From DATJMJ01 sp035503915 (GTDB lineage: Bacteria; Actinomycetota; Acidimicrobiia; Acidimicrobiales; Palsa-688): a stretch of DNA of 64,000 bases. Positions within the stretch are counted from its first letter, which is position 1. Each line of letters opens with the position of its first letter. A program made the position numbers and the translations under genes. This document shows, piece after piece, positions 26,268 through 35,222 of the stretch. The stretch lies in NCBI GenBank assembly GCA_035503915.1, contig DATJSU010000022.1, positions 310,001 through 374,000 on the forward strand, given 5' to 3'. The notes beneath the pieces are model-generated. The model worked only from the letters and a program-made list of their open reading frames with translations. It searched no databases and was not told the origin of the DNA.

Positions 26268-27781
26268 TTGCGCCCGTCGCGCTCGATGAGGGTTTCGGCG
26301 GGGCGGGGCCCCCAGGAACCAGCGGCATAACCGGCGAGGGGAGCATCGCCCTTGGCCCACGCATCGAGCAACGGCTGGACGATGCCCCATGCCGTGTCGA
26401 CTTCGTCGCTCCGGATGAACAGGGTGGGGTCACCAACCATCGCGTCGAGCAGTAGCCGCTCGTACGCGTCGGGAGGCTCCTCCAGGAAAGCAGCACCGTA
26501 AGAGAAATCCATCAACACGTCCCGCACCATGAAAGCTTGCCCCGGCACTTTGGCGCCAAAGCGCAGCGTCACGCCTTCGTCGGGCTGGATCCTCATCACG
26601 AGGGCATTGGGGTGGAGCCCGAGCGCCGCCTCTTTCGGGAACGCAAGGTGGGGCACCTCCTTGAACTGGAGCGCAACTTCGGTAACCCGCTTGGGGAGGC
26701 GCTTCCCGGTGCGCACGTAGATCGGCACCCCCGCCCAGCGCCAGTTGTCGACCGCCAGCTTGAGCGCGACAAACGTTTCGGTCTGGCTTTGCGGGCTGAC
26801 GCCGTCTTCCTGGCGGTAGCCAGGGACGGAGTTGCCTTCGACCCAACCGCTGTCGTACTGCGCTCGCACTGCAACATTGGGAATTTCACCAGCGTTGGGG
26901 ATGACAACTGAACGAAGGGCTTTTACCTTTTCGCCCCGGAGGCCTTCTGCGTCCGTCGAGCTCGGCGGCTCCATCAATGTGAGGGAAAGGACCTGCATGA
27001 CATGGTTCTGGACGATGTCCCTGAGCGCGCCTGCGGTTTCGTAGAAACTGCCTCGCTTTTCGACTCCGACCGTCTCGGCGACGGTTACCTGCACGTGGTC
27101 GATGTAATTACGTGTCCAGAGAGGCTCGAATATCGCGTTGGCAAAACGGAGAGCGAGCACATTTTGCACGGTCTCTTTGCCGAGGTAGTGGTCGATGCGA
27201 TATATCTGTTCTTCCTCGAAGACTTCGTGCAGAGTCGTGTCGAGCTCGCGCGCCGTCGAGCGGTCGCGGCCAAAAGGCTTCTCGATCACGAGCCGAGCCG
27301 AGCCGCCCGTTTCGGGTTGGTTGAGGCCGACTTTTCCGAGGGCTTTGGCGACTTCGCCGAACATCTCAGGGATCGTCGCGAGGTAATAGGTGCGGTTCCC
27401 ACCGGTACCGAGCGCTTCGTCGATGTCTTTCAGCCTGTCCTGAAGTGCGCTGAAGGTGTCGGGGTGGGCGTACTCGCCGGCAATGTAGACGCTGTTTTTG
27501 ACTATCTCACCCCAGCCAGGCCCGGCGTCGGGTACCGCGTCGGACATCAGGTCCCGGAAGCCGTCGTCTGACATCTCGGTCCGGGCGACGCCGATGACAG
27601 CGAAGGCGGCTGGGAGCAAACGCCGCCTCGATAGCCGCTCCAAAGCCGGCAGGAGCTTTCGATGAGTCAGGTCTCCTGAGGCGCCGAAGACGACGAGTAC
27701 TCCCGGCGGGGCCCGCCTCACGGTTTCCAAGCCCTCTGCCAGTGTGTTGACTGGCGGTGCCGTCGTGGCGCCGGCGCTCAC
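26252..27781 (-). CDS. zwf: Glucose-6-phosphate 1-dehydrogenase
   Basis: First oxidative step of the pentose phosphate pathway. The 509-aa enzyme has the coenzyme motif VVFGASGDLTHRKLLPAL near residue 30, the substrate-binding signature RIDHYLGKETVQN, and IEKPFGRD. The GTG start overlaps the tal stop as GTGA and the 3' end overlaps opcA, fixing zwf in a tkt-tal-zwf-opcA-pgl transcription unit. Confidence 0.96.
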   Translation of the reverse strand: MSAGATTAPPVNTLAEGLETVRRAPPGVLVVFGASGDLTHRKLLPALERLSRRRLLPAAFAVIGVARTEMSDDGFRDLMSDAVPDAGPGWGEIVKNSVYIAGEYAHPDTFSALQDRLKDIDEALGTGGNRTYYLATIPEMFGEVAKALGKVGLNQPETGGSARLVIEKPFGRDRSTARELDTTLHEVFEEEQIYRIDHYLGKETVQNVLALRFANAIFEPLWTRNYIDHVQVTVAETVGVEKRGSFYETAGALRDIVQNHVMQVLSLTLMEPPSSTDAEGLRGEKVKALRSVVIPNAGEIPNVAVRAQYDSGWVEGNSVPGYRQEDGVSPQSQTETFVALKLAVDNWRWAGVPIYVRTGKRLPKRVTEVALQFKEVPHLAFPKEAALGLHPNALVMRIQPDEGVTLRFGAKVPGQAFMVRDVLMDFSYGAAFLEEPPDAYERLLLDAMVGDPTLFIRSDEVDTAWGIVQPLLDAWAKGDAPLAGYAAGSWGPRPAETLIERDGRKWRTP

Positions 27782-28896
27782 GACCCTGCTCTCGCTTGGT
27801 GTTCGTTGGCCTTGTCTTCGAGAGCCTGAAGGAGCTCGTCGTAGCTCTTCGAGAACGCGGCGACCCCTTCCTCCTCGAGCTGGCGTGACACCTCGCCCAT
27901 GTCGATGCCTGCCTCCCCAAGGGCATCGAGGCTGGCTGTCGCCTTGCCTAAGTCATGGTCGACGGTCCGAGCGACCGTCCCATGGTCTTGGAACGCGGCG
28001 ACGGTAGCGTCAGGCATCGTGTTGACCGTGTGGGGCCCGATCAGGTTGTCCACATAAAGCAGGTCGGGGTAGGCGGGGTTCTTCGTAGAGGTGGAAGCCC
28101 AAAGCGGGCGCTGGACGTGAGCCCCTTTTGCGGTCAATGCCTCCCAGCGCGAGCCACTGAAATGCTCTTGGAACAACTTATAAGCCAACTTTGCCTGTGC
28201 TACAGCCGCCTTGCCGCGGAGCTCGGCGACCTCGCCAGAGCCGCCGAGGTCGCGCTCGAGGCGCCTGTCAACCTCTGTGTCGACGCGGCTCACAAAGAAC
28301 GATGCCACGCTGTGCACTCGAGCGAGGTCCCCACCCGCCTTGTCGAAAGCCTCGAGCCCAGAAATGTAAGCCTCGATCACTTCTTCATAACGCTTAAGGC
28401 TAAAGATGAGGGTGACGTTTATGTTGCGACCTTCGCTTATCATCTGGCGTATTGCCGGGACGCCCGCTTCGGTCGCCGGGATCTTGACCATCAGGTTGGG
28501 CATGGCAATCTTTTGGTGAAAATTGCGAGCCTCGCTGATCGTGGCCTCGGTGTCGTAAGCCAGCCGGGGAGAGACCTCCAACGAAACAAAACCATCGGAG
28601 GCACCGCTTTGTTCGTAGAGAGGGTGGAATATCCCGAGAGCGGCTGTCACGTCGGCGGTGGCCATTTCCCAAAAGGCTTGTTCCACCGAGCCGCCTTCGA
28701 TCAGGCGGCCGAAGTCCGCGTCATAGACGTCGGTGCCTGTCATCGCTTTTTGGAAGATGGTCGGGTTGGAGGTAACGCCGCGGATGCCGTCGTCGACCAT
28801 GTTGGCCAGGCGCCCGTTGCGGATCGCGTCGCGAGAGAGGTTATCGATCCAAGGGCTTTGGCCGCCCTCGGAGTAGAGCTGGTGAAGCCGCGTCAC
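27778..28896 (-). CDS. tal: Transaldolase
   Basis: Transfers dihydroxyacetone units between sugar phosphates. The 372-aa length fits the longer actinobacterial transaldolases. Motifs: GVTSNPTIFQKAM near the N-terminus and the Schiff-base lysine in NLMVKIPATEAG. The GTG at 28896 overlaps the tkt stop as GTGA; upstream in-frame sequence lies inside tkt. Confidence 0.95.
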   Translation of the reverse strand: MTRLHQLYSEGGQSPWIDNLSRDAIRNGRLANMVDDGIRGVTSNPTIFQKAMTGTDVYDADFGRLIEGGSVEQAFWEMATADVTAALGIFHPLYEQSGASDGFVSLEVSPRLAYDTEATISEARNFHQKIAMPNLMVKIPATEAGVPAIRQMISEGRNINVTLIFSLKRYEEVIEAYISGLEAFDKAGGDLARVHSVASFFVSRVDTEVDRRLERDLGGSGEVAELRGKAAVAQAKLAYKLFQEHFSGSRWEALTAKGAHVQRPLWASTSTKNPAYPDLLYVDNLIGPHTVNTMPDATVAAFQDHGTVARTVDHDLGKATASLDALGEAGIDMGEVSRQLEEEGVAAFSKSYDELLQALEDKANEHQARAGS

Positions 28897-30977
28897 TTCT
28901 TGCCTCCTGTTGTTTGGAGAAGGGCCCGGGCTTTGTCGGCCACATTTTCGGCGGTGAAGCCGAAGTGGGCCAGGACCTCGGCGCCAGGCCCGGAAGCGCC
29001 GAAACGGTCCTGTGTCACCGTTGCGTCTGCCCAACGCGACCACCCGAAGCTGGCCGCCGCTTCGACCGCCAGCACAGGGATGCCTCGCCCGAGCACCTCC
29101 TGCTGGTACTGCTTGCCCTGCTGCTCAAAAAGTTCCCAACTCGGTAGCGAAACAACGCGTGCCTTCACGCCTTGCGCGGCGAGCGCCTCTGCGGCCCCTA
29201 AGCACACGGCGACTTCGGCTCCTGTGCCCACAAGGACTATGTCAGGTCCGCCCTCTGCTTCCTTCAGCACGTAGGCGCCCTTGTGGAGGAGCTCGGCCCG
29301 CTCCGCCGTGCCTTCGAGCACCGGCACAGCTTGGCGCGAGAGGATGAGCGCCGTCGGGCCGTCATGGAGGATTGCCGCGCGCAGCGCCTGGGCGGTCTCG
29401 TTCGCATCGGCCGGCCGCACCACCAAAAGGTTGGGCATCGCACGCATGGCGGCGAGCTGTTCGACCGGTTGGTGAGTCGGCCCGTCTTCGCCGAGGCCGA
29501 TCGAGTCGTGCGTCCAAGAGAATATGACCTTGGACTGGGAGAGCGCGGAGAGCCGGACCGATCCGCGCATGTAATCGCTGAAGACAAAGAACGTCCCGCC
29601 GATAGGCAAAAGCCCGCCGTGCCGCGCCATGCCCACCATGGCGCCGCCCATGCCGTGCTCCCGCACGCCGAAGGCGAGGAGGCGGCCCTCGGGGTGCTCT
29701 TTGGACTGGAGGGGCTCGCCGTCGAGCATCGTGCCTGTGTTGCCCGTGAGGTCGGCGCCACCGGAGACAAGGCCCGGCACGTCAGGGGCTACGGCATTGA
29801 TGGCTGACTTGACGGCAGCCCGGGTCGCGAGCTTTTCACCTGCCTGCCAGGTGGGGAGCTTGGCTTCAAACCCAGGCAGGCCCTCTCCGCGCCATTGGGC
29901 GTCCCACCGTTTGCGCCCCTCACTTCCAGGGGGGAGCTTGTCCTCTAGTCGCTTACCCCAAGCCTCTCGCTCGGGATGCCCTCGCGCTCCGGCCTTGCGG
30001 TAAAACTCGACAACTTCGTCGGGTACGTAGAAGGTCTGGTCGGGTGGCAGGCCGAGGATCTCCTTGGTCACACGGATCTCCTCTTCGGGGAAGGGGTCGC
30101 CATGAGCCTTGGGGCTATCGGTCATCTTGGGCGACGGCCACCCGATATGCGACCGAAGCTGCAGGAAGCTCGGCCGGTCTTCCACCGCCATTGCCCGCCG
30201 GAGCGCCCCTTCTAGCGCCTCGGTGTCGTTCGCGATCTCCCCGAGGTCCTCGGTGTGCCACCCATAAGCCTGGAAGCGCTTTACCGCGTCGTCGTTGAGC
30301 GCGATCTCCGTCGGCCCGTCGATCGTGATGTGGTTGTCGTCGTAAATGTAGATGAGCCGCCCGAGGCCGAGGTGCCCGGCGAGCGAGGCGGCTTCGTGGC
30401 TTATGCCCTCCATGAGGTCGCCGTCGCTGCAGATGACAAACGTGTGATGGTCCACGAGCTCAGGGCCGTACCAAGTCCTCAGCATGCGCTCGGCGATGCC
30501 GAAGCCGACCGAGTTCGCAAATCCTTGGCCAAGAGGCCCCGTAGTGACCTCGACCCCTTTTAGTTCGCGGGACTCGGGGTGCCCGGGGGTCCGCGACCCC
30601 AGCTGGCGGAACTGTTTGAGGTCCTCGAGGGTGAGGTCGTAACCGGAAAGGAAAAGCATCGAGTAGAGCAGGATGGACGCGTGGCCGGCCGAGAGGACGA
30701 AGCGGTCCCGGTCCGGCCAGTCGGGGTCGGCGGCGTCGTAGCGCATGACCCTGGTCCATAGGACGTGAGCAAGCGGGGCAAGGGCCATCGCTGTGCCCGG
30801 GTGGCCCGAATTGGCCTTGCGTGGCGCGTCCATCGCGAGGCCGCGCACCACGTTGATGCCGAGCTGCTCGAGGGGCGCGAGCACCTTGGACGTGGTGCCT
30901 GCACCAGGTGCCGCTAGGTCGCGACCGTGCCCATCGCCCGGGAGATTGGTAGTGGTGCGAGCGGAGGTCTCGGTCAT
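28893..30977 (-). CDS. tkt: Transketolase
   Basis: Thiamine-diphosphate enzyme of the non-oxidative pentose phosphate pathway. The 694-aa product has the N-terminal substrate-binding ANSGHPGTAMALAPL, the TPP motif from GDGDLMEG-like CSDGDLMEGISHEA to DDNHITIDGPT, and the C-terminal pyrimidine-binding stretch FSDYMRGSVRLSAL with HDSIGLGEDGPTHQPVEQL. The ATG at 30977 sits 7 nt behind a TAGGTT -10 hexamer and is preferred to a TTG at 30986. It is the promoter-proximal gene of the operon. Confidence 0.96.
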   Translation of the reverse strand: MTETSARTTTNLPGDGHGRDLAAPGAGTTSKVLAPLEQLGINVVRGLAMDAPRKANSGHPGTAMALAPLAHVLWTRVMRYDAADPDWPDRDRFVLSAGHASILLYSMLFLSGYDLTLEDLKQFRQLGSRTPGHPESRELKGVEVTTGPLGQGFANSVGFGIAERMLRTWYGPELVDHHTFVICSDGDLMEGISHEAASLAGHLGLGRLIYIYDDNHITIDGPTEIALNDDAVKRFQAYGWHTEDLGEIANDTEALEGALRRAMAVEDRPSFLQLRSHIGWPSPKMTDSPKAHGDPFPEEEIRVTKEILGLPPDQTFYVPDEVVEFYRKAGARGHPEREAWGKRLEDKLPPGSEGRKRWDAQWRGEGLPGFEAKLPTWQAGEKLATRAAVKSAINAVAPDVPGLVSGGADLTGNTGTMLDGEPLQSKEHPEGRLLAFGVREHGMGGAMVGMARHGGLLPIGGTFFVFSDYMRGSVRLSALSQSKVIFSWTHDSIGLGEDGPTHQPVEQLAAMRAMPNLLVVRPADANETAQALRAAILHDGPTALILSRQAVPVLEGTAERAELLHKGAYVLKEAEGGPDIVLVGTGAEVAVCLGAAEALAAQGVKARVVSLPSWELFEQQGKQYQQEVLGRGIPVLAVEAAASFGWSRWADATVTQDRFGASGPGAEVLAHFGFTAENVADKARALLQTTGGKK

Positions 30978-30984
30978 GAGCGCC

Positions 30985-30990
30985 AACCTA
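30985..30990 (-). promoter_or_regulatory. -10 element for the tkt operon
   Basis: TAGGTT on the minus strand ends 7 nt before the tkt ATG. It is the likely promoter for tkt-tal-zwf-opcA-pgl-LOG, with a leaderless first gene. Confidence 0.5.
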
Positions 30991-31083
30991 CACGCTCTGC
31001 CGGATATGGCTAAGGGCTCGCCGAGATGGGGTTGCCCGCGCCCGGCTCAGCCGCTCAGTAATACAACCTTGCTCAGATGGGCC

Positions 31084-31476
31084 CTACGCGAGCGGAGGGA
31101 GCAGCGTGAGCGGTACGACTGTGGCATGGCCGTCCGGCACGAGCTTGCAGTGTGCTTCGAGCGTCCCAAGCTGCTTGTACTCGAGCTCGCCCCGGACGAG
31201 CCGATATGTGAACTTGCCGGGTTCGACATTGAAGGGCGAGACATTGCGGGCCACTTGCTCGCCGGATTCGTCTTTGAAAATCACTTCGAGGACCCCGTTG
31301 GGGGGGTCGTCGCGGCGCGAGCGAATGAGCACGATCAGGTGGGGTGTGATGGTCACGGGTGGGGCCGAGGGGGCCGGCAGCGAGAACATCGCCCCATGGA
31401 TGTCGACACGAGTCGACGGCCCGGGCACCGGCCGCAGCTCGAAGTTCTCGATAAAAAGTGCCGAAACTATGTCCAT
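31084..31476 (-). CDS. Conserved hypothetical, beta-rich
   Basis: A 130-aa protein of alternating strands (VSALFIENFELRPVPG, ITPHLIVLIRSRRDD, GVLEVIFKDESGEQV, GKFTYRLVRGELEYKQLGTLEAHCKL) with no membrane segment or signal peptide. The layout suggests a small beta-sandwich. I do not recognise the family well enough to name it. It lies 33 bp downstream of the desaturase on the same strand and has no promoter-like element of its own, so it is probably co-transcribed with it. Confidence 0.65.
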   Translation of the reverse strand: MDIVSALFIENFELRPVPGPSTRVDIHGAMFSLPAPSAPPVTITPHLIVLIRSRRDDPPNGVLEVIFKDESGEQVARNVSPFNVEPGKFTYRLVRGELEYKQLGTLEAHCKLVPDGHATVVPLTLLPPLA

Positions 31477-31509
31477 CGCGCGCCCCGAGCGAGCCCCGAG
31501 AGGCCTGCG

Positions 31510-32328
31510 CTAAACGAGCTCCGGTTCGCGTTCGTCGGCCCCAACGGGTTGTGCTTGTGCCGTGGCACTTTTTAGCTCATGGTCCAAGCCGTGCTGCGCG
31601 AGCGCAGTTAAATGGACGGCGTCGTGGCGGACCTCGAGCCAGCCGAGCTTTCTCAGCAATAGGACCACCCACCAGCCATGGTCAAGCTGGCGGGGCGCGA
31701 GCGAGAACTTCGCCGAAGTAGGGGCGGCGTGGTGGTTGGAGTGCAGGCCTTCACCCCAAGTAAGGACGGCGAGCCACTGGTTGTTGGTAGCGATGCCGAG
31801 GTAAGGGCGCCTGCCCCACTTGTGGCCGACAGCGTTCACAGCGGCGTTGAGCAACAAGTAGACGACGACGTGGACGGCGGCCGCCACGAGGGCCATCTGC
31901 CAGCCAAGGAGCGCCCAAAAGATGCAATAACCGAGCACGAGACCAACAAAACCGTGGTCGAAGATGACCCGGTCCCAGCGGTCGGTCTTGATGTCCTTGC
32001 TGTACTTACGGAGGGTTTCGGGGTCGTGGGCGGCCTTTTTGTAGAGCCCGATGTTCCACAGCTGCACCCGCCAGTAGCCCTCGAGGACAGGGGAGTGGGG
32101 GTCGCCGAGCACGTCGGTGTACGCGTGGTGGCGCCTATGGACCGCGGCCCACTCGCGAGGCCGGATACCCGTTGAAAGCCACAAGAGGGCCCTGCAGGCA
32201 AACGCAAGGCCTGGCCGCATTGTCACCCCACGGTGAGCGAGGGTGCGGTGGAGGTAGAGGGTTGTGAGAAGAAGGCCGAGCTGGCAGGAAACCAGGCCCG
32301 CGATTACAGCGACCAGGACATGAGGCAC
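31510..32328 (-). CDS. Membrane fatty acid desaturase (acyl-CoA delta-9 type)
   Basis: A 272-aa di-iron membrane desaturase. The three histidine boxes are present in order: HRTLAH (27-32), HRRHH (64-68) and HSNHH (196-200). Hydrophobic stretches between them fit the four-helix membrane topology, with NAVGH near 165-169 as an extra ligand region. This is the SCD1/Ole1-like group that desaturates acyl-CoA in actinobacteria. No cytochrome b5 or reductase domain is fused, so electrons must come from a separate partner, possibly a ferredoxin. GTG start with a -10 7 nt upstream. Confidence 0.9.
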   Translation of the reverse strand: MPHVLVAVIAGLVSCQLGLLLTTLYLHRTLAHRGVTMRPGLAFACRALLWLSTGIRPREWAAVHRRHHAYTDVLGDPHSPVLEGYWRVQLWNIGLYKKAAHDPETLRKYSKDIKTDRWDRVIFDHGFVGLVLGYCIFWALLGWQMALVAAAVHVVVYLLLNAAVNAVGHKWGRRPYLGIATNNQWLAVLTWGEGLHSNHHAAPTSAKFSLAPRQLDHGWWVVLLLRKLGWLEVRHDAVHLTALAQHGLDHELKSATAQAQPVGADEREPELV

Positions 32329-32335
32329 GCCGGCA

Positions 32336-32341
32336 ACGCTA
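32336..32341 (-). promoter_or_regulatory. -10 element for the desaturase gene
   Basis: TAGCGT on the minus strand ends 7 nt before the GTG at 32328. A second TANNNT (TAGAGT) lies 5 nt further upstream. Confidence 0.4.
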
Positions 32342-32407
32342 CTCTAGATGGGTCTACCTTGCGACCTAAGCCCGCCCTAGGGCCACGTCAGGCAACCTTC
32401 GCGGCCA

Positions 32408-33961
32408 TTGTCCCGAAGGCCGCTAGTCTCCAAAGCCCTGGGACTTTTGCGCTCGCCACTCCGATGCTTCGCCACACTTGCCCCACTGCTGGGGCTTGGT
32501 TTGTCGCTGATCGCTACTACAGCCATGAGCCATCTGCCGGGTGTGCCCAAGGGCGGGCGGCCCACGTCGGGAGCGTCCTCGGGCGCGGTCTTGGTTGCGG
32601 CTACGAGGCACCCGGCCCCGCCCCTCGCTGGCGGGGGGGAGCTGATGACAACGCCGCTGCTTTCGCCCGCCCGCGTGCCTATGGCCCTCCAAAGTCTTTG
32701 GGCACAGCGCCGTTTGGGCGCGCTGCTCGACCAAGCCACCTCAGCGGCTGCTCTCGGCAAGACAGCTGCGACGTCCAGTTGCGCGGTAGTGGCACAGGAT
32801 GGGCGGGTGATCTTCTCGGACGGGGCTGGGAGGGCGGTGGCGCCCGCGTCAAACATGAAGCTCGTCACCGCCTGGGTGTTGCTCAACAAGCTGGGCCCCG
32901 GCTACCGCTTCACGACAAAGGTGGTGGCAACGTCGCGCCCCCAAGACGGGGTGCTTCGTGGCAACCTCTACTTCGTCGGGGGTGGCGACCCGCTCCTTCG
33001 TCTCCCGAGCTATGTTGCCAGCCTTGAAGACGCCGGGACCGTGTTCACCAATGTCACCCAGTTGCCTGGCCTCATCAAGGCGGCCGGGGTGGAGCGAGTA
33101 GCGGGCTCGGTCGTAGGTGACGACCTGCGCTATGACTCGCTGCGGACGATCCCGTCTTGGCCCCCGTCCTATGAAGCAGAGGGCGATGTCGGGCCCTTGT
33201 CGGCGCTCGGCATCGACGACGGGAACGCGACCGCTCAGCCTCTCGTGCCCGCCGGTGCGCCTCCGGCGCTGGAATCGGCGGGTGTCCTCACCCAGTTGCT
33301 GGACGAGGCGGGGGTAACAGTTGGCGGTGCTCCCTTGCTCGGCGCTGCCCCCTCCGGCGCCTACGTCGTCGCGAGCCTGGTCTCCCCCCCGCTCAGCCAG
33401 GTGTTGAAGGAGGTGTTCTGGGAGAGCGACAACACGGCGATGGAGCTCATGACCAAAGAGCTCGGGCTGAAGGAGTACGGCTCCGGGTCGACGGCCGCGG
33501 GGGCCCGGGCTGTCCGGGCCGACCTCGCTGAGCACGGCTTCCCGCTCACGAAGTTCGTGAACGTGGACGGCAGCGGGCTGTCCCACCACGACCGCGTGAC
33601 ATGCGCTCTCTTGCTCAGCGTGCTCGAGCGGAGCGGCCCGCAGAGCGTCCTCACGCAGGACCTGCCCGTGGCGGGGGAGTCGGGCACGCTCAGCGAGGAG
33701 ATGAAAGGGACCATCGCTGAGGGCCGGGTGGAAGCCAAGACGGGCACGTTGGACGGTGTAAAGGCACTTTCTGGCTGGGTGATGCCCGTGCCCGGGGAAG
33801 CGCCGGGGGACCCGTACCTCTCAGCGCCGGTGGTGTTTTCTCTTGTCCTCAACGGGCTGCCAAGCTCGGATGCCGACCCGGCTGCGTTGACGGACCGCTT
33901 TGCGGTGGACGTTGCCGAGTACCCGCAGGCGCCCGCACTGGCGCTGTTCGAGCCGAGCTGA
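32408..33961 (+). CDS. dacB: D-alanyl-D-alanine carboxypeptidase / endopeptidase, PBP4 (S13) type
   Basis: A 517-aa penicillin-binding protein of family S13 that trims or cleaves peptidoglycan cross-links outside the membrane. The serine-transferase motifs are in place: SNMK (S148-K151), SDN (340-342) and KTG (444-446). The N-terminus has a hydrophobic segment (CFATLAPLLGLGLSLIATTAM, ~20-40) acting as signal or anchor. The TTG at 32408 starts it without an obvious ribosome-binding site; no ATG precedes the hydrophobic segment. Divergent from the desaturase. Confidence 0.9.
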   Translation: MSRRPLVSKALGLLRSPLRCFATLAPLLGLGLSLIATTAMSHLPGVPKGGRPTSGASSGAVLVAATRHPAPPLAGGGELMTTPLLSPARVPMALQSLWAQRRLGALLDQATSAAALGKTAATSSCAVVAQDGRVIFSDGAGRAVAPASNMKLVTAWVLLNKLGPGYRFTTKVVATSRPQDGVLRGNLYFVGGGDPLLRLPSYVASLEDAGTVFTNVTQLPGLIKAAGVERVAGSVVGDDLRYDSLRTIPSWPPSYEAEGDVGPLSALGIDDGNATAQPLVPAGAPPALESAGVLTQLLDEAGVTVGGAPLLGAAPSGAYVVASLVSPPLSQVLKEVFWESDNTAMELMTKELGLKEYGSGSTAAGARAVRADLAEHGFPLTKFVNVDGSGLSHHDRVTCALLLSVLERSGPQSVLTQDLPVAGESGTLSEEMKGTIAEGRVEAKTGTLDGVKALSGWVMPVPGEAPGDPYLSAPVVFSLVLNGLPSSDADPAALTDRFAVDVAEYPQAPALALFEPS

Positions 33962-34026
33962 TTAGTTCCGGCGCTGGAGCGCCTGGGTTACCTCCCGTGC
34001 GTGTGCAGTCCCCCAACGAGACCGGT

Positions 34027-34032
34027 TAGCTT
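34027..34032 (+). promoter_or_regulatory. -10 element for the small membrane protein cluster
   Basis: TAGCTT ends 7 nt before the ATG at 34040. The identical hexamer also precedes the gene at 57564. Confidence 0.5.
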
Positions 34033-34039
34033 CTAGAGG

Positions 34040-34525
34040 ATGCCTGGCCCGCAAGCGCAGAACGGCCCCCCTCGCAGTGCCACCCGCCGCAGTGGCGGCG
34101 GCGCCAAGGACCGCGTCGAAGAGGTCCTCCAGCTCATCATCGCTTACGCCAAGCAGGAGACGCTCGAACCCGTAACTCGGCAGGCCAAAGCCCTGGGAAG
34201 AGGCCTCATCGGCGCCGTCCTGCTCTCGCTCGGCACGGTCTTCCTAGGGATCGGTTTCCTGCGGGCGCTCCAGGCCGAGTTCGGCAGCGCGGGGGGTTCG
34301 CTCCCCCAGGTCACCGTGTCGGTCTCACCCTCAGTGGGGGGGGGCTCGACGAGCAGTGGCGGCTTGGTAAGTGTCAATAGCGCAGCGTCAATGCTCCCCT
34401 ATGGCGTCGGTCACCATCTCTCTGGAGACTGGTCCTGGGTGCCTTATATGGGGGGCGCCCTGTTTGCCGTGCTCGTCGCCGTCTTCTGCGTTACACGCAT
34501 CCTGCGCGGCGGTGAGGACCGGTGA
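34040..34525 (+). CDS. Membrane protein, holin/DUF1469-like
   Basis: A 161-aa protein with a basic soluble N-terminus, an amphipathic helix (DRVEEVLQLIIAYAKQETLEPV) and two hydrophobic segments (LIGAVLLSLGTVFLGIGFL, ~56-75, and YMGGALFAVLVAVFCVTRIL, ~136-155) separated by a Gly/Ser-rich loop. The first part resembles actinobacterial proteins annotated as phage-holin-family or DUF1469 membrane proteins; function unknown. It is the first of three overlapping or adjacent small membrane-protein genes leading to the sulfur-carrier and TtuA genes. Confidence 0.7.
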   Translation: MPGPQAQNGPPRSATRRSGGGAKDRVEEVLQLIIAYAKQETLEPVTRQAKALGRGLIGAVLLSLGTVFLGIGFLRALQAEFGSAGGSLPQVTVSVSPSVGGGSTSSGGLVSVNSAASMLPYGVGHHLSGDWSWVPYMGGALFAVLVAVFCVTRILRGGEDR

Positions 34526-34794
34526 GCCCTCGCCTCGGTGGTACGAAGGGACGGCGGGGCGGCAAGAGGCCCGGCCCACAGGGGAGCGGACCTGGTGGCC
34601 GGATCACTCCGGAGGACATCAAGAGCGGGATCGAGGAGCTCGCCGGCGGCGTGGAGAGCCAGGTCCAGGCGAAAGTCCCATTGCTCAGGTACGTAGCGGT
34701 TGGGGGCGCCGTGGTCGTGGTTCTCGCCGCTTTTTGGCTCGGGCGGCGGAGCGGGACGCGTCGGTCGACCGTGGTCGAGATCCGGCGCGGTTGA
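34522..34794 (+). CDS. Small single-pass membrane protein
   Basis: A 90-aa protein: basic Gly/Arg/Pro-rich N-terminus, a helix (TPEDIKSGIEELAGGVESQV), one membrane helix (YVAVGGAVVVVLAAFWLG, ~57-74) and a basic tail. No family recognised. The GTG start overlaps the preceding stop as GTGA, so the two are coupled and may form a membrane complex. Confidence 0.65.
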   Translation: MSPRLGGTKGRRGGKRPGPQGSGPGGRITPEDIKSGIEELAGGVESQVQAKVPLLRYVAVGGAVVVVLAAFWLGRRSGTRRSTVVEIRRG

Positions 34795-34801
34795 CGGCGG
34801 C

Positions 34802-35044
34802 GTGAAGAGCCTTCTCGACTACCTCGTCCGCAGGGGCTGGCGCCGTGGGCTAATGGGCGGCGAGAACCTCTGGCTCGCTCTTGGTGGGGCGGCCCTCGCC
34901 CTGCGTTACACGCTCAGGCTGCTCCGCAAGAAGGAGGAGCTCGTCTTCACAGAGAAGCTGGGCCTCGGGGAAACGATCATCATCACGCACCGCCCGCCAA
35001 AAGGGCACAATGGGCGGCGTGAAGGTCCTGCTTCGCAACCCTAG
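34802..35044 (+). CDS. Small membrane-associated hypothetical protein
   Basis: An 80-aa protein with a GTG start 7 bp after the previous gene. One moderately hydrophobic segment (NLWLALGGAALALRYTLRLL, ~23-42) is followed by a basic patch (RKK) and a short beta-like tail (GETIIITHRP). Function unknown. Its 3' end overlaps the sulfur-carrier gene by 35 bp, which ties this cluster to the tRNA-thiolation genes. Confidence 0.65.
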   Translation: MKSLLDYLVRRGWRRGLMGGENLWLALGGAALALRYTLRLLRKKEELVFTEKLGLGETIIITHRPPKGHNGRREGPASQP

Positions 35045-35222
35045 GCGGGAGGTCGAAGTCCCCGGGCCCGTGGGTGTCGTGGCGCTCGTTAGACAGTTGG
35101 GCTATGCCCGCGAGGCGGTGCTAGTCATCGTCGACGGCTCGCTTGTGACGGGCGATGCCACGGTCCCCGAAGGGTGCGAGGTGGAGATCCGGCCGGTCAT
35201 CTCGGGTGGGGCTGTCCCATGA
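35010..35222 (+). CDS. ThiS/MoaD/TtuB-like sulfur-carrier protein
   Basis: A 70-aa beta-grasp protein. The pattern matches ubiquitin-like sulfur carriers: strand VKVLLRNPRREVEVPG, a helix VALVRQLGYA, VLVIVDGSLVTGDATVPEGCEVEIRPVISGG. Carriers of this kind end in Gly-Gly, which is thiocarboxylated; here Ala-Val-Pro follows, so the tail would have to be removed first, or the protein has another role. Its stop overlaps the ttuA start as ATGA, which supports it as the sulfur donor for that enzyme. ATG at 35010 chosen; a GTG at 35019 or so is also possible. Confidence 0.75.
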   Translation: MGGVKVLLRNPRREVEVPGPVGVVALVRQLGYAREAVLVIVDGSLVTGDATVPEGCEVEIRPVISGGAVP

